Source: Paenibacillus sp. NFR01 (GTDB lineage Bacteria > Bacillota > Bacilli > Paenibacillales > Paenibacillaceae). From it: a DNA stretch of 64,000 nucleotides. Positions within the stretch are counted from its first letter, which is position 1. Each line of letters begins with the position of its first letter. This document shows positions 1-8,120 of the stretch, piece by piece. The position numbers and the translations under genes were made by a program. The notes beneath the pieces are model-generated. The model was not told the origin of the DNA. It did no database searches and saw nothing but the letters and a program-made list of their open reading frames with translations. The DNA lies in NCBI RefSeq assembly GCF_900111565.1, contig NZ_FOIK01000001.1, positions 1,085,309-1,149,308 of the forward strand, in the 5' to 3' direction.

Positions 1-1104
1 GAAAAAGGATATGCCGAGAAGCCGTTCGACTATCATGGCTATTATCCGGGGGAAGCAAAGTATGCGCTTGTTCCGGTCAGAGAACCGCAACACGGCGATG
101 CTTACAAGAGCGGCCTTATTCAGGTGGCTCCGGACGAAGACGGCCGGCTCAAGGTTAAGCTTCCTCCGCTCCGGCAATTGACGGCCAAACCGCACCGGCT
201 GGCTCCCGGGCATGGCGCCTGCCCCGGCTGTGGCGCGCTTTCAGCACTGGAGCTCTTTTTCAAGGGAATCGAAGGCGATATGGTGGTGCTGTTTCAGACC
301 GGTTGCGCCTATGTGGTAACAGCCAGTTATCCTTACACCTCCCATAATCAGACCTTTGTCCACAACCTGTTCCAGAACGGTGCAGCAACGCTCGCGGGCA
401 TGGTGGATGCCTTCTATGAACTGAAGCGGCGCGGCGAAATCCAGATCAGCGATGACGTTACCTTCGTGATGGTGTCCGGCGACGGCGGCATGGACATCGG
501 GATGGGGGCCACCGTAGGGGCGGCACTCCGCAACCATAAAATGATCATCCTTGAATACGATAACGAGGGCTACATGAATACCGGTTCCCAGCTGTCATAC
601 TCCACGCCTATGGGGCATATGACCAGTACCTCGGGAGTGGGGAAAACGCAGAAAGGGAAAAAAGGGCATCACAAGGATACGGCGCAAATTCTCGCGGCCT
701 GCAATATCCCTTATGTGTTCACGGGAGCCGAATCCCATCCCCAGGATCTTCTGCAGAAGGCGGCCAAGGCGCAGTGGTACGCGAATAACGTCGGTACGGC
801 CTACGGAAAGCTGCTCTGTGCCTGTCCGCTGAACTGGAAGACCCCGGACCACAGCGGGCATGACCTGGTGAAGGCGGCTGTGGATTCCTGTTTCTTCCCG
901 CTCTATGAAATTGAGGAAGGCATCACAAGCATCACTTACAATCCCGAACTCAAGGGCAAGCGTATTCCGGCTGTGGAGTGGCTCAAGGGAATGGGCAAGA
1001 CCAAACATCTGCTTCAGGATGAAGAACTGCTGCGGACCTTCGAAACTGAAATTGAGCGCCGCTGGAGCAGACTGAAGCTCAGACACGAAAACTCGCTGCT
1101 CTAA
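1..1104 (+). CDS. 2-oxoacid (pyruvate):ferredoxin oxidoreductase, beta subunit, 5'-truncated by window edge
   Basis: TPP-binding beta subunit of a pyruvate/2-oxoacid:ferredoxin oxidoreductase, which oxidatively decarboxylates a 2-oxoacid to the acyl-CoA and reduces ferredoxin in the cytoplasm. The frame is open from base 1, so the true start lies outside the window; the first in-frame GTG at 124 is probably internal. Seen: CPGCG followed by two further cysteines (QTGC, LLCAC), as expected for the [4Fe-4S] ligands, and the TPP/Mg motif GDGGMDIGMG with the downstream N of EYDNEGYMNTG. It sits 154 bp upstream of the hydrogenase genes, so it could supply the reduced ferredoxin that a bifurcating hydrogenase needs. 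The exact 2-oxoacid cannot be read from this part. Confidence 0.85.
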   Translation, partial: EKGYAEKPFDYHGYYPGEAKYALVPVREPQHGDAYKSGLIQVAPDEDGRLKVKLPPLRQLTAKPHRLAPGHGACPGCGALSALELFFKGIEGDMVVLFQTGCAYVVTASYPYTSHNQTFVHNLFQNGAATLAGMVDAFYELKRRGEIQISDDVTFVMVSGDGGMDIGMGATVGAALRNHKMIILEYDNEGYMNTGSQLSYSTPMGHMTSTSGVGKTQKGKKGHHKDTAQILAACNIPYVFTGAESHPQDLLQKAAKAQWYANNVGTAYGKLLCACPLNWKTPDHSGHDLVKAAVDSCFFPLYEIEEGITSITYNPELKGKRIPAVEWLKGMGKTKHLLQDEELLRTFETEIERRWSRLKLRHENSLL

Positions 1105-1112
1105 TATAGGCT

Positions 1113-1149
1113 GGGATGAGGCCGAATGCTGCCCAGTAGGCTTCATCCC
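1113..1149 (+). terminator. inverted repeat after the oxidoreductase gene
   Basis: GGGATGAGGCC and GGCTTCATCCC form an 11-bp stem with one G-T or mismatch pair, starting just after the stop codon at 1104. There is no T-tract after it, so it may be a weak terminator or an RNA-stabilising hairpin separating this gene from the hydrogenase operon. Confidence 0.4.
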
Positions 1150-1258
1150 GCCCCAATGAAATCAATCTCAATACAATAGATTTCATTTTCAGCAAAAGAT
1201 GATCAATTCCTGATTATACCTTGCCTAACTTTTTACCTAGAGTGGAGGGATCACGGAT

Positions 1259-1756
1259 ATGGAACAGCAACAAGCGAGCAGCTGCGGGGGCGTCGCCGAA
1301 GCAGATGAGAAGCGGATAAGGGTACAATCTGCGATTTCGCAGTTCAAAATGATGAAGGGGGCTTTAATCCCCATTCTGCATGAAATTCAGGATTTATACG
1401 GATATCTGCCGGAACCGGTGCTCCAGATGGTAGCTGCGGAGCTTAACCTGCCGATGAGTGAAATTTATGGCGTGGCCTCTTTTTATCATTTCTTTTCGCT
1501 GACCCCCAAAGGGGAAAATGTGGTCCATCTATGCCTTGGAACCGCCTGCTATATCAAAGGCGCGCAAGCTGTCCTCGACCGTCTCAGCACGGAACTTAAA
1601 GTGCCTGTGCAAGGAACCACGGAGGACAACAAATTCACGCTTGAAGCCACACGCTGCCTGGGAGCCTGCGGCCTTGCACCGGTTATGACGATTGGCGAAA
1701 AGGTCCATGGACGGCTTACCCCCAATACCATTCCAAAAATTCTGAAGGGAATATAA
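1259..1756 (+). CDS. hydC: [FeFe] hydrogenase NuoE-like subunit (HydC)
   Basis: 165-residue thioredoxin-fold [2Fe-2S] subunit of the NuoE/HydC family, the small subunit of trimeric NAD-linked [FeFe] hydrogenases. The N-terminal helical part is followed by the NuoE-type IYGVASFYHFF segment. The cluster ligands are visible as CLGTAC near residue 96 and CLGACG near residue 132. ATG at 1259 is preceded by a good ribosome binding site (GTGGAGGG at 1242-1249). It is first in the run hydC-hydB-hydA, the order found in electron-bifurcating hydrogenases. It is the same length as family members and has no visible damage. Confidence 0.92.
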   Translation: MEQQQASSCGGVAEADEKRIRVQSAISQFKMMKGALIPILHEIQDLYGYLPEPVLQMVAAELNLPMSEIYGVASFYHFFSLTPKGENVVHLCLGTACYIKGAQAVLDRLSTELKVPVQGTTEDNKFTLEATRCLGACGLAPVMTIGEKVHGRLTPNTIPKILKGI

Positions 1757-1803
1757 ATGATCATCCTGGGCCATACGGCGCAGCAGAAAGTGGAGGTATG
1801 AGT

Positions 1804-3675
1804 ATGAAGCTTTTAACGGATCTTGAGGCCATCCAAACGCTTACGCGAGACCGCCTGGACAACCGGCGAATCAAAGAAAGTGATTCCATCACGTTCAGAT
1901 CGGTGATGGTATGCGGAGGAACGGGATGTACATCGTCAGATTCCAATCAGATTGTTACAAAGCTTAATCAGGAAATAGCAAGCCGCAACCTGCAGGAGCA
2001 GGTGGAAGTCGTGCGCACGGGCTGTTTCGGCCTATGCGAGCTCGGACCGGTGGTTATTGTTTATCCGGAAGGGATCTTTTACAGCCGGGTCGAGGTTCAG
2101 GATATTCCAAAGCTGGTAGAAGCCCATCTCCTGCAGGGCAAACCGTACGAAAAGAAAATCTACGAGAAAACCAAGCAGGGCAATGAAATCCTGAGTTTCG
2201 AAGAAACCGAATTCTATAAAAAGCAAGTGCGGATTGCTCTGCACAACTGTGGTGTCATTGACCCGGAGAATATTGATGAGTATATCGGCAGCGACGGCTA
2301 TCAGGCACTCGGTAAAGTACTGAAGGCCATGAGCCGGCAAGAGGTTATTGATACGATCAAGCTATCCGGCTTGAGGGGTCGCGGCGGCGGCGGGTTCAAC
2401 ACCGGATTGAAATGGGAGTTTGCCGCAAAGCAGGATAAAAAGCAGAAGTATGTCATTTGCAATGCGGATGAAGGCGACCCCGGAGCATTTATGGACCGCT
2501 CGATTCTCGAAGGCAACCCTCATTCCGTCATTGAGGCAATGGCGATTGCCGGATATGCCATCGGATCTGACCAAGGCTTTATCTATGTCCGTGCGGAATA
2601 TCCGATCGCGGTCCAGCGTTTTATGAAAGCGCTTGAGCAAGCCCATGAATACGGATTGCTGGGCGAGAACATCCTGGGAACCGGCTTCAGTTTTGACATA
2701 GATGTGCGTCTGGGTGCCGGAGCTTTCGTCTGCGGAGAAGAAACGGCATTGATCCATTCCATTGAAGGCCACCGGGGAATGCCGACGCCAAAACCGCCTT
2801 TTCCGGCGGTTCAAGGCTTATGGGGCCAGCCGACGATTATCAACAATGTGGAGACCTTGGCGAATGTAGCCCAGATTATTTTAAAGGGCGCACCGTGGTA
2901 CGCAAGTATCGGAACGGAGAAGTCAAAGGGCACCAAAGTATTCGCTTTAGGCGGAAAAGTGGTGAACACCGGTCTCGTAGAGGTTCCCATGGGAATTACC
3001 CTGCGCGAGGTCATCTTTGAAATTGGCGGAGGGATTCCGGGCGGCAAAAAATTCAAAGCCGTACAGACCGGCGGCCCTTCCGGCGGCTGTCTGACAGAAG
3101 AGCATCTGGACTGCAGCATCGATTTTGATACGTTGACCAGCCTGGGTTCGATGATGGGCTCGGGAGGCATGATCGTCATGGATGAAGATACCTGCATGGT
3201 TGATGTCGCCAGATTCTACCTGGACTTCACGCGCGATGAATCCTGCGGGAAATGCACGCCTTGCCGCATCGGCACCAAACGCCTGCTCGAACTTCTGGAT
3301 AAGATCACGGAAGGCAAAGGAAACATGGAGGATCTGGAGAAGCTTGAGAACCTCTCTGTGCAGATCAAGAATGCATCTTTGTGTGCCTTAGGCCAGACAG
3401 CTCCGAATCCGGTATTATCCACCATCAAGTATTTCCGAGAGGAGTACTTGGCCCATATTGCGGATCATAAATGCCCGGCTGGGGTCTGCAAATCGTTGAT
3501 TTCGTATGAGATCGATCCGGATTTGTGCCGGGGCTGCAGCCTCTGCGCCAAAAAGTGTCCAGCGGATGCGATCTCAGGCGAAATGAAGGAGCCGTTTGTG
3601 ATCGATACGGCGGTCTGCATCAAATGCGGAGTCTGCTTTGATGTCTGCAAGTTCAGTGCCGTAGCGAGAGTCTGA
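1804..3675 (+). CDS. hydB: [FeFe] hydrogenase NuoF-like flavoprotein subunit (HydB)
   Basis: NAD- and FMN-binding diaphorase subunit, where electrons from NADH and ferredoxin are combined or split. Domains in order: thioredoxin-like [2Fe-2S] domain (CGGTGC and CFGLCELG, residues about 35-90), NuoF core with the glycine-rich FMN/NADH loop GRGGGGFNTG, SLBB domain, the CGKCTPCRIG [4Fe-4S] motif, and a C-terminal two-cluster ferredoxin domain (CRGCSLCAKKC and CIKCGVCFDVC). ATG at 1804 is preferred because GGAGG at 1792-1796 lies 7 nt upstream; the in-frame ATG at 1798 is only 1 nt from it. This gives 623 aa. The extra C-terminal ferredoxin domain is typical of HydB/HndC and not of respiratory NuoF. 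Confidence 0.93.
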   Translation: MKLLTDLEAIQTLTRDRLDNRRIKESDSITFRSVMVCGGTGCTSSDSNQIVTKLNQEIASRNLQEQVEVVRTGCFGLCELGPVVIVYPEGIFYSRVEVQDIPKLVEAHLLQGKPYEKKIYEKTKQGNEILSFEETEFYKKQVRIALHNCGVIDPENIDEYIGSDGYQALGKVLKAMSRQEVIDTIKLSGLRGRGGGGFNTGLKWEFAAKQDKKQKYVICNADEGDPGAFMDRSILEGNPHSVIEAMAIAGYAIGSDQGFIYVRAEYPIAVQRFMKALEQAHEYGLLGENILGTGFSFDIDVRLGAGAFVCGEETALIHSIEGHRGMPTPKPPFPAVQGLWGQPTIINNVETLANVAQIILKGAPWYASIGTEKSKGTKVFALGGKVVNTGLVEVPMGITLREVIFEIGGGIPGGKKFKAVQTGGPSGGCLTEEHLDCSIDFDTLTSLGSMMGSGGMIVMDEDTCMVDVARFYLDFTRDESCGKCTPCRIGTKRLLELLDKITEGKGNMEDLEKLENLSVQIKNASLCALGQTAPNPVLSTIKYFREEYLAHIADHKCPAGVCKSLISYEIDPDLCRGCSLCAKKCPADAISGEMKEPFVIDTAVCIKCGVCFDVCKFSAVARV

Positions 3676-3692
3676 CAAGAGGAGTGAACACT

Positions 3693-5429
3693 TTGGATAC
3701 GATAAAAATCATGATCGACGGGCACGAGGTCGAGGTCGCCAAAGGTACAACGGTGCTCGAAGCCGCTCGTCAACAAGGCGTGGATATCCCTTCCCTTTGT
3801 TATTTGCAAAGTATCAACCACTCGTCCAGCTGCCGGGTATGCGTGGTGGAGGTGGGGCCGAGGCTCATTGCCTCCTGCACGCTGATCGCGGAAGAGGGAA
3901 TGAAGATTCAAACGAATACCCGCAAAGTCCGTGAAGCCCGTAAGGCTTCCGTTGAACTTCTGCTGTCCGACCATAATCAGGAATGTCTCAGCTGCTCCCG
4001 CAGCGGCGGCTGTGAGCTGCAGGACGTCTCCCGAACCTTGAATATCCGAAAAGTGACTTACACGGGCGAAAAATCCAGCCAGGAAAAGGACCTCGCCTCT
4101 CCGGCTATCGTTCGGGATGCATCCAAATGCATCCTTTGCGGGCGCTGCGTCGGGGCCTGCGGAACGATGCAGACCGTGGGTGCCATCGGTTTCGCGAAGC
4201 GCGGTTTCGATACCGTAATCTCTACCGCTTTCGGCCGTCCGCTTGCTGAGTCCACATGCGTCAACTGCGGCCAGTGTATCATGGCTTGTCCGGTAGGTGC
4301 GCTTAGTGAGCGCGAGAACATTGAAGAGGTATGGAATGAGCTCGCCGATCCGGGCAAATACGTTGTTGTCCAGACAGCTCCAGCTGTGCGGGTAGCCTTG
4401 GGAGAAGAATTCGGTCTTCCGGTGGGAACCCGGGTTACCGGCAAAATGGTCGCCGCGCTGCGCAGGCTTGGATTCGATAAAGTGTTCGATGCCAACTTTG
4501 GTGCGGATCTCACCATTATGGAAGAAGGCACCGAATTGCTCTCCCGCCTCAGTAGCGGAGAGAATCTGCCGCTCATGACATCCTGCTGTCCCGGCTGGGT
4601 GAAATTTATAGAGCATAACTTCCCTGACCGGCTGAATAACCTCTCCACCTGCAAATCGCCGCATGAAATGGAGGGCGCCATTGTGAAGGCCTTCTTCGCC
4701 GGCAAAATCGGAATCGATCCCAAGAATATCGTCGTCGTTTCGATCATGCCCTGTACCGCGAAGAAGTTCGAAGGTGCGCGTGAAGAATTGTCGAGAGAAG
4801 GGCTGCAGGATGTCGACTGGGTTCTGACTACCCGCGAGCTGGCCTCCATGATCAAGGAAGCTGGCATAGACTTTGCGAATCTGAAGGACGAAGCGTTCGA
4901 TAATCCGATTGGCCAGGGCTCGGGGGCAGCCGTTATTTTCGGTGCAACGGGCGGCGTTGCAGAAGCAGCGCTCCGTACGGTATTCGAAATCACGTCAGGC
5001 CAAGAACTGGCTACGGTCGAATACACGGCGGTCCGGGGAATGGATGGAATTAAGGAGAATGTGATCGAGCTGCCGAATGGCCGGAAGATCCGCACGGCAG
5101 TCGTTCATGGTCTGGGCAATGCCCGTAGGCTGATGGAGGCGATGGAACTTGGGGAAAAGAGCTATGAGTTCATCGAGGTCATGGCCTGCCCCGGCGGCTG
5201 TATCGCAGGCGGCGGCCAGCCGATTCTGAATGCGGGAGCATCCTCGCGGATCGATATTAAGGCCGAGCGCGCAAAAGCGATCTACACGGAAGACGAGGCG
5301 CAAACGGTTCGCAAATCGCATAACAATCCTTTTATCAAAGCTCTATATGAAGAGTTTTTAGGAGAGCCCAACGGTCACCTTGCACATGAGCTGCTGCACA
5401 CTCATTACATGGCACGTTCCAAGGTATAA
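3693..5429 (+). CDS. hydA: [FeFe] hydrogenase catalytic subunit (HydA)
   Basis: Catalytic subunit carrying the H-cluster, where 2H+ + 2e- = H2. An N-terminal plant-type [2Fe-2S] domain (CYLQ, CRVC, CTL) is followed by a His-Cys3 [4Fe-4S] site (HNQECLSCSRSGGC), then two [4Fe-4S] motifs (CILCGRCVGAC, CVNCGQCIMAC). The three H-cluster signatures are all intact: L1 TSCCPGW near residue 295, L2 MPCTAKKFE near 352, L3 MACPGGCIAGGGQP near 496. I chose TTG at 3693, 8 nt after AAGAGGAG; GTG at 3684 is also in frame but overlaps that site. About 578 aa, the M3 layout, with no additional C-terminal cluster domain. Confidence 0.95.
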   Translation: MDTIKIMIDGHEVEVAKGTTVLEAARQQGVDIPSLCYLQSINHSSSCRVCVVEVGPRLIASCTLIAEEGMKIQTNTRKVREARKASVELLLSDHNQECLSCSRSGGCELQDVSRTLNIRKVTYTGEKSSQEKDLASPAIVRDASKCILCGRCVGACGTMQTVGAIGFAKRGFDTVISTAFGRPLAESTCVNCGQCIMACPVGALSERENIEEVWNELADPGKYVVVQTAPAVRVALGEEFGLPVGTRVTGKMVAALRRLGFDKVFDANFGADLTIMEEGTELLSRLSSGENLPLMTSCCPGWVKFIEHNFPDRLNNLSTCKSPHEMEGAIVKAFFAGKIGIDPKNIVVVSIMPCTAKKFEGAREELSREGLQDVDWVLTTRELASMIKEAGIDFANLKDEAFDNPIGQGSGAAVIFGATGGVAEAALRTVFEITSGQELATVEYTAVRGMDGIKENVIELPNGRKIRTAVVHGLGNARRLMEAMELGEKSYEFIEVMACPGGCIAGGGQPILNAGASSRIDIKAERAKAIYTEDEAQTVRKSHNNPFIKALYEEFLGEPNGHLAHELLHTHYMARSKV

Positions 5430-5465
5430 GCATATGCCTAAACATTGAAGAGGGAGGTGGCGAGT

Positions 5466-6890
5466 TTGCGGAAGGGCTGGGAAGCAGCGGATTTTATCAA
5501 TGATGAAGAAATTCGGCTTAGTCTGCAAGAGGCAAAACTAAAGGTTAACGATGAGGCTTACGTTCAGTCCATCTTAGAAAAAGCTAGAGCATGCAAGGGG
5601 CTCACGCACCAGGAGGCGGCCGTACTCCTTGAAGTTACAGATCCCGAGGTGCTAAGCAGTATCAACCTTTCAGCAAAGGTGATTAAAGAGAAAATTTACG
5701 GCAATCGTATTGTGTTATTCGCTCCCTTGTATATAAGCAACTACTGCGTCAATAATTGCGATTACTGCGGATACAAGCACTCCAACGAGGATTTCCTGCG
5801 GAGAAAGCTGGATATGGATGAATTGTCGGCTGAAGTCCGTGTGCTTCAGGAGCTGGGGCACAAGCGCCTTGTTGTGGAAGCGGGAGAAGATCCGGTGAAC
5901 TGTGGCATTGACTATGTCGTTGAAGCGATCCGGACGATCTATTCCGTCAAAGTGGATAATGGCAGTATCCGCCGCGTGAATATCAATATCGCCGCGACTA
6001 CCGTCGAGGATTACGCGAAGCTTAGAGACGCGGAGATCGGCACTTATATTTTGTTCCAGGAGACCTATCACAGACCCACCTATGCAGCTATGCATCCTCA
6101 GGGTCCCAAAAGCGATTATGACTGGCACACCACGGCGATGGACCGCGCACAAACCGCGGGAATCGATGATGTAGGCATCGGTGTTCTTTACGGCTTGTAT
6201 GACCATAAATACGATACCGTTGCAATGCTTATGCATGCCGAGCATCTCGAAGAACGGTTTGGCGTGGGGCCTCATACGGTATCCGTTCCCCGGCTGCGCG
6301 AGGCGGAGAATGTAAATCTGGACGTATATCCGCATCTGGTGAAGGATGAGGATTTCAAAAAGCTTGTTGCCGTCCTGCGGCTGGCCGTTCCCTATGCAGG
6401 AATGATTCTCTCTACCCGCGAAGAGCCCTCCTTCCGTGATGAGGTCATCAAGCTGGGGATTTCGCAGGTGAGCGCGGGCTCCTGCACAGGGGTCGGAGGC
6501 TACATGGAGAACAAACAGGGGTCTGCAGACCGGCTAAGCGAGAAGCCTCAATTCGAAGTCAGTGACCACCGTTCACCGGAGGAGATCATCCGCGGATTGT
6601 GCCAGGATGGGTACGTTCCCAGCTATTGTACAGCCTGCTACCGGGAAGGGCGGACGGGAGACCGTTTCATGCGGCTGGCCAAATCCGGACAGATCCATAA
6701 CATATGCCAGCCCAACTCTCTGTTGACCTTCAAAGAATATCTGCTGGATTATGCGGAGGAATCGACCCGGGCCTTGGGTGAAGAGATCATCCGTAAAGGA
6801 CTGGAGGATATTCCAAAGGAGGCGGCCCGAAAAGCGACGATCGAGCGTCTCCGGCGAATCGAGAATGGAGAACGGGATTTACGCTTCTAA
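5466..6890 (+). CDS. hydG: [FeFe] hydrogenase H-cluster radical SAM maturase HydG
   Basis: Radical SAM tyrosine lyase that cleaves L-tyrosine to make the CO and CN- ligands of the H-cluster, delivered as an Fe(CO)2(CN)-cysteine synthon. The radical SAM cluster motif CVNNCDYCGY is at about residues 94-103, and the C-terminal auxiliary-cluster cysteines are seen in SYCTACYREGRTGDRF. TTG at 5466 follows GGGAGG at 5452-5457 with normal spacing and gives 474 aa; a TTG at 5445 and a GTG at 5457 are also in frame. It lies 36 nt after hydA, so it is probably in the same transcript. Confidence 0.93.
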   Translation: MRKGWEAADFINDEEIRLSLQEAKLKVNDEAYVQSILEKARACKGLTHQEAAVLLEVTDPEVLSSINLSAKVIKEKIYGNRIVLFAPLYISNYCVNNCDYCGYKHSNEDFLRRKLDMDELSAEVRVLQELGHKRLVVEAGEDPVNCGIDYVVEAIRTIYSVKVDNGSIRRVNINIAATTVEDYAKLRDAEIGTYILFQETYHRPTYAAMHPQGPKSDYDWHTTAMDRAQTAGIDDVGIGVLYGLYDHKYDTVAMLMHAEHLEERFGVGPHTVSVPRLREAENVNLDVYPHLVKDEDFKKLVAVLRLAVPYAGMILSTREEPSFRDEVIKLGISQVSAGSCTGVGGYMENKQGSADRLSEKPQFEVSDHRSPEEIIRGLCQDGYVPSYCTACYREGRTGDRFMRLAKSGQIHNICQPNSLLTFKEYLLDYAEESTRALGEEIIRKGLEDIPKEAARKATIERLRRIENGERDLRF

Positions 6891-6916
6891 AATCACATGT
6901 TGAGGAGAGAGATGTG

Positions 6917-8107
6917 ATGCAATTTACACCGCAATCCAACAAAATGCATATCGCTGTTTTTGGAAGAAGAAATTCGGGGAAATCCAGTCTGATCAACGCA
7001 CTCACCAGGAAAACCAACTTGCCGGTCAGCGATGAGCCGGGAACAACGACGGAGCCCATCTTTCAATATCTTACGATGAAGAATCAGGACACCGCGATCA
7101 TTATCGATACGGCCGGAATAGATGATACTGACCAGTTCCGTGTGCAAAAGACAAGAGAAGTCATGGATCTGACCGATCTTGGGATAATGATTTTCTCGGA
7201 TGAGGCCGGGGACTATAAGCTGGAGAAGGAATGGGTCCAGGAAATGGAGAAACGGAATATCCCCGTCATCGGGGTAATTGCCAAGACGGACGATCATTAT
7301 ACGGATATTGATTCCTTGAAAGCGGCTTTAACAATACCCTTCGTGAAGCTCAGTGTAAAGCGGAATACGAACATTGAGAGTCTGCGCTTTGCCATGAGGG
7401 ACCTTGCTCCCGCCGAATTTGAGCGAAGCAGCATTGTGGGTGACCTGGTGAACCTGGGGGATCTGGTCGTGCTGGTGATGCCGGAAATGATACCGGCGCC
7501 TAAATACCGCCTGGTAGCTTCACAGCAGCAAATCCTCCGTGATCTGCTCGATCATCACGCTATGGCGTTATCGGTAACGGAAGAAGAGCTCCCGGAGCTG
7601 CTCGCAAACTTGAAAAGGCCGCCTAATCTGGTCATCACAGATTCTCAGGTATTTGACAGAGTCCACGAGATTCTGCCTAAAGACGTGCCATTAACAACAT
7701 TTGCGATACTAATGGCTCGGTTCAAGGGAGATTTGAATACCTTTGTGGCCGGTGCCGGGATGATTGCAAACCTGAAGCCCGGCGATAAAGTTCTTCTGTC
7801 GGAAGCCTGCATCCATCATCCGCATAACGGAGAGATTGACCGTATGCTGCTTAAGGCCAAACTGGAGGAGAGTGCCGGCGGCAGGCTGGAGATTACCACA
7901 AGCGTGGGACCCGATTTCCCGGATGACATCGCCGGGTATAAGCTGATTGTTCACTGCGGCGGTTGTATCTTTAACCGGAAACAGCTGATGATGCGGCTGC
8001 GTAGCGCGGGCGTGCAGAACGTGCCGATTACCAACTACGGCATCGCTTTTGCCTATTTCCGCGGAATTATGCCGCGGGTGCTGGACGTACTGGAAGTTAA
8101 GTCATAA
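6917..8107 (+). CDS. divergent HydF-like GTPase (first of two HydF paralogues)
   Basis: Similar to the HydF scaffold GTPase that carries the di-iron precursor to HydA. P-loop GRRNSGKS, G2 loop EPGTTTEP and G3 DTAG are present, but the G4 motif reads AKTD where NKxD is usual, which could weaken guanine recognition. The C-terminal cluster ligands survive: CIH, then HCGGC 45 residues later, the same spacing as in the second copy (9575-10849). The stretch after CIHH that reads DDIGTVKIPRWL in the second copy is replaced by an unrelated sequence. ATG 6917 has AGGAG 9 nt upstream; GTG 6914 is an alternative. 396 aa. A specialised or duplicated maturase is my inference. Confidence 0.85.
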   Translation: MQFTPQSNKMHIAVFGRRNSGKSSLINALTRKTNLPVSDEPGTTTEPIFQYLTMKNQDTAIIIDTAGIDDTDQFRVQKTREVMDLTDLGIMIFSDEAGDYKLEKEWVQEMEKRNIPVIGVIAKTDDHYTDIDSLKAALTIPFVKLSVKRNTNIESLRFAMRDLAPAEFERSSIVGDLVNLGDLVVLVMPEMIPAPKYRLVASQQQILRDLLDHHAMALSVTEEELPELLANLKRPPNLVITDSQVFDRVHEILPKDVPLTTFAILMARFKGDLNTFVAGAGMIANLKPGDKVLLSEACIHHPHNGEIDRMLLKAKLEESAGGRLEITTSVGPDFPDDIAGYKLIVHCGGCIFNRKQLMMRLRSAGVQNVPITNYGIAFAYFRGIMPRVLDVLEVKS

Positions 8108-8120
8108 GCAGGCTGTCCCT

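Noticed and set aside
3465..4664. Long open frame (399 codons) on the minus strand under hydB/hydA
   Set aside because: It is antisense to the well-supported hydrogenase genes, and its protein has no recognisable domain; it arises from the codon bias of the real genes.
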